Shown here: positions 49,834 through 57,357 of the stretch, one piece after another
Position numbering within the stretch: position 1 is the stretch's first letter
Layout of the letters: each line of letters starts with the position of its first letter
Assembly (NCBI RefSeq): GCF_001552175.1
Contig: NZ_BCQR01000062.1
Coordinates: 1 to 57,729 of the forward strand
Reading direction: 5' to 3'
Source of the DNA: Actinomadura kijaniata NBRC 14229
GTDB taxonomy: Bacteria > Actinomycetota > Actinomycetes > Streptosporangiales > Streptosporangiaceae
DNA: 57,729 bases
The notes under the pieces: generated by a model
The model's database searches: none
Told to the model about the DNA's origin: nothing
Seen by the model: only the letters and a program-made list of their open reading frames with translations
Position numbers and translations under genes: made by a program

Positions 49834-49866
49834 TGATCGTTCGATCATAAACGTTCAATTACGAAC
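49834..49866. promoter_or_regulatory. Inverted repeats in the divergent galactosidase/regulator region
   Basis: TGATCG-TT-CGATCA (49834-49847) and GTTC-AATTAC-GAAC (49853-49866) in an AT-rich patch. Their GTTC/GAAC halves recur upstream of the binding-protein gene, so they are candidate sites for the locus regulator. Confidence 0.5.
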
Positions 49867-49954
49867 AGGAACGCTAGACTTCCGGAACAGCACGGTCCGG
49901 CGCCGCCCCGGTGGCGCCGCCGTCCCGTCCCCCCGTTGACCAGAAGGAGCCCCG

Positions 49955-51019
49955 GTGCTCGCCGACCACCGGCACAACGCCATCCTCGAAGAACTCCGCC
50001 GCCACGGGTCGATCCGCGTCAGCGACGTGGCCGACCGGCTCGGCGTCTCGGCCGTGACCGTCCGCCGTGACATCGAGCAGCTGGCCGCGCAGGGGCTGGT
50101 CACGCGGGTGCACGGCGGGGCCACGCTCCCGGAGGCCGCCGGGTCCGAGGGACTCGCGGGACCGGCGCCCGACCTGGTGCTCGGCCTGGTGGTCCCGTCG
50201 GCGGGCTACTACTTCCCCGAGATCATCCAGGGGGCGCGGACGGCCGCGGCGGCGCTGGGCGCCCGGCTCACCCTCGGCATCTCCGGCTACGCGGCCGGGC
50301 AGGACCGCGAGCAGGCCGAACGGCTGGCGGCCGCGGGCGCGGCCGGGCTGCTGGTCACCTCCAACGAGGCCCCCGGCGACTCGCCCGCGACCCTGGAGTG
50401 GCTGGCCGCGCTGCGGGTGCCCGCCGTGCTGGTGGAACGCGAGAGCGCGCGCGGCTGCGTCCCGCTGGAGCACGTCCGCTCCGACCACGCCCAGGGCGCC
50501 TACCAGGCCGTCCGGCACCTGGCGGGGCTGGGCCGCGAGCGGCTCGGCCTGGTGCTGCGCACCACCCCCACCGAGCCCTGGCTGCGCGCGGGCCACGACG
50601 CCGCCCTCGCCGACCTGGGCCTGGCGGCGGGCCCGGCGTTCACGCTGCCCACCCAGGCCCCCGACGTCGCCGCCCCCACCACCGAGGACCAGGTGGAGCG
50701 GATCGTGGCGGCGGTGCGCCGGGGCGAGCTGGACGGGGCGCTGGTGCACACCGACCAGGACGCGATCCTGCTGGTCCAGCGGTTGCGGGCGGCCGGGCTG
50801 GACGTCCCGGGCGACCTGGCGATCGTGGCCTACGACGACGAGGTCGCGGGGCTGGCCGACGTTCCGCTCACCGCCGTGGCCCCGCCCAAGCGCGCCGTGG
50901 GCGCGGCGGCGGTGGAGACGCTGGTGCGGCGGCTGCGCGACCCGCGGCGTCCGCCGCACCGGCTGAGCCTGGTGCCCGAGCTGCGGGTGCGCTCCTCCTG
51001 CGGCGCCGCGGAGCGGTGA
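49955..51019 (+). CDS. Hybrid DeoR-HTH / LacI-ligand-domain regulator
   Basis: A 354-residue regulator with an unusual but recurrent architecture. The N-terminal 60 residues are a DeoR-type helix-turn-helix (ILEELRRHGSIRVSDVADRLGVSAVTVRRDIEQLAAQGLVTRVHGGA). The rest is a LacI-family periplasmic-binding-like domain (LGLVVPSAGYYFPEIIQGARTAAAALGARLTL ... GDLAIVAYDDEVAGLADVPLTAVAPPK). It should sense a sugar and control the flanking carbohydrate genes. GTG start with AAGGAGC. Its stop codon overlaps a GTGAACGAAC half-site (51016-51025). Confidence 0.88.
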   Translation: MLADHRHNAILEELRRHGSIRVSDVADRLGVSAVTVRRDIEQLAAQGLVTRVHGGATLPEAAGSEGLAGPAPDLVLGLVVPSAGYYFPEIIQGARTAAAALGARLTLGISGYAAGQDREQAERLAAAGAAGLLVTSNEAPGDSPATLEWLAALRVPAVLVERESARGCVPLEHVRSDHAQGAYQAVRHLAGLGRERLGLVLRTTPTEPWLRAGHDAALADLGLAAGPAFTLPTQAPDVAAPTTEDQVERIVAAVRRGELDGALVHTDQDAILLVQRLRAAGLDVPGDLAIVAYDDEVAGLADVPLTAVAPPKRAVGAAAVETLVRRLRDPRRPPHRLSLVPELRVRSSCGAAER

Positions 51020-51106
51020 ACGAACGCTCAGCCCACCTCATCGATCATGCCGAGATCCTTTCGTTGCTGATCGAAATGTTCGTTCGCTCTTGACTGTGAA
51101 CGAACA
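51016..51106. promoter_or_regulatory. Repeated GAACGAAC operator upstream of the ABC genes
   Basis: GTGAACGAAC occurs at 51016-51025 and again at 51096-51105. The latter forms a perfect 9-bp inverted repeat, TGTTCGTTC (51077-51085) with GAACGAACA (51098-51106). Likely regulator site for the transport operon. Confidence 0.55.
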
Positions 51107-51166
51107 GACATCAAAGATGTCCAGCATTTCCCCCGTGTCCCCCTCACGTTCAGGAGCTGGACGATC

Positions 51167-52492
51167 ATGATGCGCATGTCCCGGCGGACGCCCCGCCGTC
51201 CGGCCGCCGCCCTCGCCGCCTCTCTGACGGCGCTCGCCCTGGCCGCCACCGCCTGCGGCGGTTCGGGCGGGGACGCCGGAGGCGACGGCGGTCCGGTCAC
51301 CCTCACCTACTGGTCCTGGCTGAAGGGCCAGAAGGAGGCCGTGGAGCTGTTCAACCGGACCCACAAGGACGTCCAGGTCAGGTTCGAGGAGATCCCCGCC
51401 GGGGCCAACGGGGGCTACGACAAGATCAGCAACGCGGTGAAGGCGGGCAACGCCCCCGACGTCGCGACCGTCGAGTACGCGATGCTCCCGGCGTTCGTCA
51501 CCCAGGGCGTCCTGAAGGACCTGCCCTCCGCCGGGGCCTCGACCGTCAAGGGCCGGTACCCCGCCTCGGTCGGCGAGCTGGTGACGTTCGGCGGCAAGAC
51601 CTGGGCGATGCCCCGCGACATCGGCACGATGGTCTACTTCTACCGCAGGGACCTGTTCGACAAGCACGGGCTGGCGGTGCCCAGGACCTGGGACGACTAC
51701 AAGGCCGCCGCCGAGAAGGTGAGGAAGGCCGACTCCAAGGCCCGCCTCGGCTCGTTCCTCACCGACGACCCGGTGCTGCTGGCCGGGCTGTCCTGGCAGG
51801 CCGGGGCCAGGTGGTTCGGCACCCAGGGCGACAGCTGGAAGGTCGCCATCGACTCGCCCGAGTCCCGGAAGGTCGCCGACTACTGGCAGGGGCTGGTCGA
51901 CAAGGACCTGGTGAAGGCGCAGAGCGCCACCGACCCGCTCACCCAGAGCATGCAGAAGGGCGAGGTCCTCAGCGTCATCAGCGGCGCCTGGAACGCGGGC
52001 GTGCTGAAGACCCTCGTCCCCGGACAGTCCGGCAAGTGGGCCGTCGCGCCGCTGCCCAGCTGGAACGGCAGGCCGACCTCCGCCGGGTACGGCGGCGCGG
52101 GCGCGGCGCTCACCAAGGGCACCACCAAGGCCGACAAGGCCACCCAGTTCATCACCTGGCTGAACAACTCCGCCGACGGCATCAGGGCGCAGCTGTCCAG
52201 CGGCACCAGCAGCGCCCTGCCCGCCTCCCCCGACCTGGTCCCGGTCGCGGCCAAGACGTTCGACACCGCCTTCTACGGCGGCCAGGACATCTACAAGGTC
52301 GCCGGGGACGCGCTGGGGACGATGCCGACGGGCTGGGCGTGGGGCCCGGCCATGGCCGCCACCAACACCGAGCTCAAGACCGGCATCAACGCCTTCACCA
52401 GCGGTTCGGCCAAGCTCGCCGACGCCCTCACCGCCGCGCAGGGCAAGACCGTCGCGGAGCTGAAGGGCCGCGGGCTGTCGGTCACCTCCTGA
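51167..52492 (+). CDS. Sugar ABC transporter substrate-binding lipoprotein
   Basis: A 441-residue family 1 extracellular solute-binding protein. Lipoprotein signal ending in LAATAC with lipidated Cys30, followed by a Gly/Asp linker. LTYWSWLKGQKEAVELFNRTHKDVQVRFEEI is the typical first lobe; LKDLPSAGAS and MPRDIGTMVYFYRRDLFDKHGL are also family blocks. It should bind an oligosaccharide outside the membrane and deliver it to the two permeases. AGGAG precedes the ATG by 10 bases; a second ATG follows directly. Confidence 0.92.
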   Translation: MMRMSRRTPRRPAAALAASLTALALAATACGGSGGDAGGDGGPVTLTYWSWLKGQKEAVELFNRTHKDVQVRFEEIPAGANGGYDKISNAVKAGNAPDVATVEYAMLPAFVTQGVLKDLPSAGASTVKGRYPASVGELVTFGGKTWAMPRDIGTMVYFYRRDLFDKHGLAVPRTWDDYKAAAEKVRKADSKARLGSFLTDDPVLLAGLSWQAGARWFGTQGDSWKVAIDSPESRKVADYWQGLVDKDLVKAQSATDPLTQSMQKGEVLSVISGAWNAGVLKTLVPGQSGKWAVAPLPSWNGRPTSAGYGGAGAALTKGTTKADKATQFITWLNNSADGIRAQLSSGTSSALPASPDLVPVAAKTFDTAFYGGQDIYKVAGDALGTMPTGWAWGPAMAATNTELKTGINAFTSGSAKLADALTAAQGKTVAELKGRGLSVTS

Positions 52493-52526
52493 CCGCCGCC
52501 CCGCCGACCCGCCGACCCGCCTTCCC

Positions 52527-52561
52527 GCGCGGCCCGCCGGGCCTCCCCCGGCGGGCCGCGC
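52527..52561 (+). terminator. Strong hairpin between binding-protein and permease genes
   Basis: A 14-bp perfect stem (52527-52540 with 52548-52561) within the 99-bp gap of an otherwise tight operon. It is likely to attenuate transcription or protect the upstream mRNA, giving more binding protein than permease. Confidence 0.6.
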
Positions 52562-52591
52562 GCTCTCCGTCCCTCGATCACTGGAGCACGC

Positions 52592-53485
52592 ATGGCCCAG
52601 ACCTCGCCGCGCCGGCGGCGCGGCGCGCCGATCCTGTTCCTCGGCCCGTTCCTCGTCCTGTTCGCCGCGTTCACGCTGGCGCCCCTCGGCTACGCCGCCT
52701 GGCTGAGCCTGTTCACCGAGCGCGGTTCCGGACTGGGCTTCGGCGGCGCCGAGACGGTCTTCGCCGGACTGGGCAACTACGCCAGGGCCCTGCGCGACGA
52801 CGCGTTCGTCGACGGCTTCGCGCACATCGTCGCCTACTGCCTGGTCTACATCCCCGTGATGATCGGGGCCGCGCTGCTGCTGGCGCTGCTGCTGGACTCG
52901 GCGTACGCGCGGGCCCGCCGGGCGGTGCTGCTCGGGCTGTTCCTGCCGCACGCGGTGCCCGGCATCATCGCCGCGATCGTGTGGGTGTTCCTCTACACGC
53001 CGGGCCTCAGCCCGGTGGTGGACCTGCTGCGCGCGGGCGGGATCGGGTGGGACTTCCTGTCGGCCGACCGCATGCTCGTCTCGGTGGTCAACATCGCCGC
53101 CTGGCAGTGGACCGGCTACAACGTCGTGATCTTCTTCGCGGCGCTCCAGGCGGTGCCGCGCGACGTGCTGGAGGCCGCCACCATCGACGGCGCCGGGGCC
53201 GCGCGGACCGCCTGGAGCGTCAAGCTGCCGCTGATCCGGCCCGCCGTGCTCACCGCCGCGCTGTTCACCACGATCGGGGCGCTGCAACTGTTCACCGAGC
53301 CGCAGGTGCTGTTCCGGGCGGGCGCGGGCATCGAGGCCGCCTGGAGCCCCGCCATGTACGCCTACAACGCCGCCGCCGGGCAGGACCACGGCCTGGCCGC
53401 GGCGTCCTCGCTGCTGCTGGCGGCGTTCGCCGGCCTGCTGTCGTTCCTGGTCACCCGTCTCAGCGCCCGCCGGAGGACCGCATGA
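52592..53485 (+). CDS. Sugar ABC transporter permease (MalF type)
   Basis: A 297-residue inner-membrane permease with six transmembrane helices (first: LFLGPFLVLFAAFTLAPLGYAAWLSLF). The EAA loop that docks to the ATPase reads EAATIDGAGAARTAWSVKLPLIRPA. Partner of the next gene, whose start overlaps its stop (ATGA). TGGAG precedes the ATG. Confidence 0.92.
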   Translation: MAQTSPRRRRGAPILFLGPFLVLFAAFTLAPLGYAAWLSLFTERGSGLGFGGAETVFAGLGNYARALRDDAFVDGFAHIVAYCLVYIPVMIGAALLLALLLDSAYARARRAVLLGLFLPHAVPGIIAAIVWVFLYTPGLSPVVDLLRAGGIGWDFLSADRMLVSVVNIAAWQWTGYNVVIFFAALQAVPRDVLEAATIDGAGAARTAWSVKLPLIRPAVLTAALFTTIGALQLFTEPQVLFRAGAGIEAAWSPAMYAYNAAAGQDHGLAAASSLLLAAFAGLLSFLVTRLSARRRTA

Positions 53486-54390
53486 GCGCCCCCGTCCTGA
53501 CGAAGGCCCCGGCCCCGCCCGCGCGCCGCCCCGCGCCCGCGCCGCGCCGCCGCCCCGCCCTGATGGCCCCCACCGTGGTCAACGCGGTGCTGGTGGTGGG
53601 CCTGGCGTACATGCTGCTGCCGCTGACCTGGCTGGTGATCGCCGCCACCAAGGACCGCCGCGACCTGTTCGGCACCGGCGGCTTCGAGCTCGCCCGGTTC
53701 GACCTGTGGGACAACCTCGTCCGCCTGTTCACCGAGAACGGCGGCGTCTACGGCCGCTGGCTGCTCAACAGCGTCCTGTACGCGGGCGGCGGCGCCCTGG
53801 TCGGCGCGCTGGTCTGCGTGGCGGCCGGGTTCGCGTTCGACAAGTACCGTTTCCGGGGCAAGGAGCGGCTGTACGGGCTGGTGCTGCTGGGCGTGCTGGT
53901 GCCCGCCACCGCGACGGCGCTGCCGACCTACCTGCTCGCCTCCGAGGTGGGGCTGGTCAACTCGTTCTGGGGTGTGTTCCTACCGATGCTGGTCAACCCG
54001 TTCGGGGTGTACCTGGCGCGGGTGTTCAGCGCCTCCTACGTGCCGGACGAGGTGCTGGAGGCGACCCGGATCGACGGGGCGTCCGAGCCGGTCGCGTTCT
54101 GGCGGGTGGCGCTGCCGATGCTGCGCCCCGCGTTCGTCACGATCTTCCTGTTCCAGTTCACGGCGGCCTGGAACAACTTCCTGCTGCCGCTGCTGATGCT
54201 GTCCGACGACCGGCTCTACCCGGTCAGCCTGGGCCTCTACATGTGGAACGCCTCCTCCCGCGCCACCCAGCCCGAGCTGTACCCGCTGGTGGTCACCGGG
54301 TCGCTGGTGGCGGTGGTGCCGCTGGTGCTGGCGTTCGTGCTGCTCCAGCGGCACTGGAGATCGGGCCTGACCGCCGGAGCCGTGAAGTGA
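53482..54390 (+). CDS. Sugar ABC transporter permease (MalG type)
   Basis: A 302-residue permease. Proline/Ala-rich cytoplasmic N-terminus, then six helices (first: VVNAVLVVGLAYMLLPLTWLVI). EAA loop EATRIDGASEPVAFWRVALPMLRPA. It forms the channel with the MalF-type protein. No ATPase gene is in the locus, so a shared MsiK-type ATPase encoded elsewhere must energise it (inference from streptomycete sugar systems). Confidence 0.92.
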   Translation: MSAPVLTKAPAPPARRPAPAPRRRPALMAPTVVNAVLVVGLAYMLLPLTWLVIAATKDRRDLFGTGGFELARFDLWDNLVRLFTENGGVYGRWLLNSVLYAGGGALVGALVCVAAGFAFDKYRFRGKERLYGLVLLGVLVPATATALPTYLLASEVGLVNSFWGVFLPMLVNPFGVYLARVFSASYVPDEVLEATRIDGASEPVAFWRVALPMLRPAFVTIFLFQFTAAWNNFLLPLLMLSDDRLYPVSLGLYMWNASSRATQPELYPLVVTGSLVAVVPLVLAFVLLQRHWRSGLTAGAVK

Positions 54391-54398
54391 GGGAACCC

Positions 54399-55418
54399 AT
54401 GACCGAACCCGGCCGCCGCCCCCGCGCGGTGCTGGCGATGGACCCGGGAGTGCTCCCGGCGCTGTTCGACCCGGCGGCGCTGGCCCGGCTGGAACGGCTC
54501 GCCGAGGTGGACCCCGCCCTGGTGGTCGACGACTTCGCCGCCCCGGCCGCCGCCGGGCCGCTGGCGGCGGCCGAGGTGCTGGTGACCTGCTGGGGCTGCC
54601 CTCCGCTGGACGCCGCCGCGCTGGCGGCCATGCCGGGGCTGCGGGCCGTGGTGCACGCCGCCGGATCGGTGAAGCACCACGTCACCGACGCCTGTTGGGA
54701 ACGGGGCGTCGCCGTGTCGTCGGCCGCCACCGCCAACGCGCTGCCGGTCGCCGAGTACACCGTCGCCGCGATCCTGTTCGCGGGCAAGCGCGTCCTGGAC
54801 ATCGCCCGGCACTACGCCGCCGACCGGACCCGCCGCGACTGGGCGGCCCTGTACCCCGGCCTCGGCAACTACCGGCGGGTCGTGGGCGTCGTCGGCGCCT
54901 CCCGGATCGGCCGCCGCGTCCTGAAGCTGCTGCGCCCGTTCGACCTGGACCTCCTCGTCCACGACCCCTATCTGGACGCGGCCGGGGCGCACGCACTGGG
55001 CGCCCGTCCCGTCGGGCTGGAGGAGCTGCTGTCGGCCAGTGACGTGGTGACCCTGCACGCCCCCGAGCTGCCCGAGACCCGTCACCTGCTGGACCGGCGG
55101 CGGCTGGCGCTGCTGCGCGACGGCGCCACCGTGGTCAACACCGCGCGGGGGTCGCTGGTCGACACCGCCGCGCTGGAACGGGAGCTGGCCGCCGGACGGC
55201 TGCACGCGGTGATCGACGTGACCGACCCCGAGCCGCTGCCGCCCGACTCGCCGCTGTTCACGCTCCCCAACGTCCTGCTGACCCCGCACATCGCCGGGTC
55301 GCTCGGCGGGGAGCTGCCGCGCATGGCGCACGCGGCGCTGGACGAGCTGGAACGCTACGCCGCCGGGCTGCCGTTCGCGCACGCCGTCCACGCGGAGGCG
55401 CTGTCCCGGTCGGCCTGA
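54399..55418 (+). CDS. D-isomer-specific 2-hydroxyacid dehydrogenase family protein
   Basis: A 339-residue NAD(P)-dependent dehydrogenase. The nucleotide site is VVGVVGASRIGRRVLKLL, a variant in which Ser replaces the middle Gly of GxGxxG. The catalytic Arg (NTARGSLVD), Glu (VTDPEPLPPDSPLF) and His (LTPHIAGS) are all present. It probably oxidises or reduces a sugar-derived 2-hydroxyacid. ATG 54399 is chosen with GAGGG just upstream; the GTG at 54387 overlaps the permease stop and is an alternative. Last gene of the transport operon. Confidence 0.88.
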   Translation: MTEPGRRPRAVLAMDPGVLPALFDPAALARLERLAEVDPALVVDDFAAPAAAGPLAAAEVLVTCWGCPPLDAAALAAMPGLRAVVHAAGSVKHHVTDACWERGVAVSSAATANALPVAEYTVAAILFAGKRVLDIARHYAADRTRRDWAALYPGLGNYRRVVGVVGASRIGRRVLKLLRPFDLDLLVHDPYLDAAGAHALGARPVGLEELLSASDVVTLHAPELPETRHLLDRRRLALLRDGATVVNTARGSLVDTAALERELAAGRLHAVIDVTDPEPLPPDSPLFTLPNVLLTPHIAGSLGGELPRMAHAALDELERYAAGLPFAHAVHAEALSRSA

Positions 55419-55438
55419 CCGGACCGGCCCGACCGGGA

Positions 55439-55465
55439 GGGGGGACGGGAGCGGGCCGTCCCCCC
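55439..55465. terminator. Bidirectional terminator hairpin
   Basis: A 10-bp stem (55439-55448 with 55456-55465) between the convergent dehydrogenase and the small gene at 55491. Confidence 0.65.
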
Positions 55466-55490
55466 GCCGCCGGGGCCGCCCGGTCCCGGT

Positions 55491-55670
55491 TCAGTCCTCT
55501 TCGTCCTGGCGCGCCCACGCCTCGTTGCGCTCACGGGCCAGTTGCAGGGCGTTGGCGGCCTCGCCCTCGGTCCGGTAGGGGCCCATCCGATCCTTGTTCG
55601 GGCAGCCCGCGCCGTGCTCCACCTTCATGTGCTTGAGGCAGAACCACCAGTCGCCGTCGCCGTCCTTCAT
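55491..55670 (-). CDS. Small conserved actinobacterial protein (59 aa)
   Basis: A 59-residue protein, MKDGDGDWWFCLKHMKVEHG then GCPNKDRMGPYRTEGEAANALQLARERNEAW. The pattern WFCLKH...GCP.KDR.GPY.T..EA..AL resembles a family of small actinobacterial proteins often annotated as SPOR-like. The Cys-His and Cys could bind zinc. Function unknown. A GGAGG site precedes the ATG. Divergent from map, 72 bp apart. Confidence 0.75.
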   Translation of the reverse strand: MKDGDGDWWFCLKHMKVEHGAGCPNKDRMGPYRTEGEAANALQLARERNEAWARQDEED

Positions 55671-55742
55671 CCGCGTCCTCCGATCGATCTTGTCCCCCGT
55701 GCCGGATTACTGCCCCGTCGTGGCTGACTACACTCAAGCACT

Positions 55743-56594
55743 ATGACGACCCACCTACTCCAGCCCGGCCGTGTCTCGCCCATGCGGAAGGTCCCCTCGC
55801 ACATCCCGCGACCGGAGTACGTGGGAAAGAAGCGGCCGAAGACCGGTGAGGCCGACGTCAAGACGCCCGAGACCATCGAGCGGATGCGGGTCGCGGGCAG
55901 GATCGCCGCGCAGGCCCTGGAAGAGGTCGGCAAGCACATCCGGCCGGGGATCACCACCGACGAGCTGGACGTGATCGGGCACGAGTTCCTGCTCGACCAC
56001 GACGCCTACCCCTCCACCCTCGGCTACCGGGGCTACCCCAAGTCGCTGTGCACCTCGATCAACGAGGTGATCTGCCACGGCATCCCCGACGACACGGTGC
56101 TGCGCGACGGCGACATCATCAACATCGACATCACCGCCTTCATCGACGGCGTGCACGGCGACACCGACGCCACGTTCCTGGTGGGGGACGTGGACGAGGA
56201 GTCGCGGCTGCTGGTGGAGCGCACCCGCGAGGCGATGACGCGCGGCATCAGGGCGGTCGCGCCGGGCCGCGCCATCAACGTGATCGGCCGGGTCATCGAG
56301 TCCTACGCCAAGCGGTTCGGCTACGGCGTGGTGCGCGACTTCACCGGGCACGGCATCGGCACCACGTTCCACTCGGGGCTGGTGGTGCCGCACTACGACG
56401 ACCCGACGGCCACCACCATCATGCAGCCGGGGATGACGTTCACGATCGAGCCGATGCTGACGCTCGGCACCCACGACTACGACATGTGGCCCGACGGCTG
56501 GACCGTGGTGACCAAGGACCGCAGGCGGACCGCGCAGTTCGAGCACACGATCCTGGTGACCGAGAACGGCCACGAGATCCTGACCCTGCCCTAG
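55743..56594 (+). CDS. map: Methionine aminopeptidase, type I
   Basis: A 283-residue MetAP-I with an N-terminal extension (about 40 residues) carrying RKVPSHIPRPEYVGKK, the SH3-binding-like segment of the longer actinobacterial MetAP (MapB-type). Metal ligands: Asp in DIINIDITAF, Asp in HGDTDATF, His in FTGHGIG, Glu in FTIEPML and Glu in QFEHTILV. It removes the initiator methionine from new proteins. The ATG follows a TACACT -10 (55729-55734) by 8 bases, no Shine-Dalgarno: probably leaderless. Confidence 0.95.
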   Translation: MTTHLLQPGRVSPMRKVPSHIPRPEYVGKKRPKTGEADVKTPETIERMRVAGRIAAQALEEVGKHIRPGITTDELDVIGHEFLLDHDAYPSTLGYRGYPKSLCTSINEVICHGIPDDTVLRDGDIINIDITAFIDGVHGDTDATFLVGDVDEESRLLVERTREAMTRGIRAVAPGRAINVIGRVIESYAKRFGYGVVRDFTGHGIGTTFHSGLVVPHYDDPTATTIMQPGMTFTIEPMLTLGTHDYDMWPDGWTVVTKDRRRTAQFEHTILVTENGHEILTLP

Positions 56595-56648
56595 GTCACG
56601 CGACCGGGCCCGCGCACGATCCCTGACCGCGACCAGGGAGGTCACGCG

Positions 56649-57326
56649 ATGAACGCTCCAGTGCCGAACGGCCCGCCCCGGGTGCCCTCCGACAGCATGC
56701 CGCCGGGCCGGGCGGCGCTGAGCGTGACGTGGGCCGCGCTGCCCGTGCTGACGCTGGGGTACGGGACGGCGTTCACGTTCGCGGCGGCGGCGCTGTGGCG
56801 GCGCAGCCTGCACCTGCTGCTGGCGTCGCTGGCCTACATCGGCCTGTTCGTGACGCTGCTGCGGGTGCAGGGCGACGGCCCCGAGCGGCTCGCCGGGGTG
56901 CTGATCTTCGCGTTGGCGGTGGTGGGCAGCGCGCACGCGTTCCTGATCCGCTCGCGGGTGTTCGACCCCGACGGGCTGTCGGGCATCGGCAACGAGCAGG
57001 TCGTGGAACGCGTGCGGCGGCAGCGGCTGCTGCGGGAGAAGGCGCGGGAGCTGGCCGCGCGGGACCCCGGCCTCGCCCGGGAGCTGCGCATCGGCCGCCC
57101 CGACCTGCCCCGCGAGTACCAGGACGGCGGCCTGGTCGACGTCAACCACGCCCCGGCCGGGGTGCTGACGCAGCTGCCGGGCGTGACCGGGGAGATGGCC
57201 GAGCAGATCGTGAGGGTGCGGGCCGAGACCGGCGGTTTCCTGTCGGCCGAGGAGCTGTCGGCGGTGGCCGGGCTGCCCCCGGACCTGACGCCCGGCATCG
57301 CCGACCACGCCGTCTTCATCCGCTGA
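56649..57326 (+). CDS. Membrane protein with helix-hairpin-helix (ComEA-like) domain
   Basis: A 225-residue protein. Two or three transmembrane helices lie between residues 25 and 100 (SVTWAALPVLTLGYGTAFTFAAAALW; LLLASLAYIGLFVTLL; LAGVLIFALAVVGSAHAFLI). A C-terminal helix-hairpin-helix domain follows (LVDVNHAPAGVLTQLPGVTGEMAEQIVRVRAETGGFLSAEEL), as in ComEA and PilK-like proteins that bind DNA or act as scaffolds. Actual role unknown. CAGGGAGG-type site before the ATG. It follows map by 54 bp. Confidence 0.82.
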   Translation: MNAPVPNGPPRVPSDSMPPGRAALSVTWAALPVLTLGYGTAFTFAAAALWRRSLHLLLASLAYIGLFVTLLRVQGDGPERLAGVLIFALAVVGSAHAFLIRSRVFDPDGLSGIGNEQVVERVRRQRLLREKARELAARDPGLARELRIGRPDLPREYQDGGLVDVNHAPAGVLTQLPGVTGEMAEQIVRVRAETGGFLSAEELSAVAGLPPDLTPGIADHAVFIR

Positions 57327-57357
57327 CCCGCCGGCCGGCGGCGGCCCGGCGGGCCGG

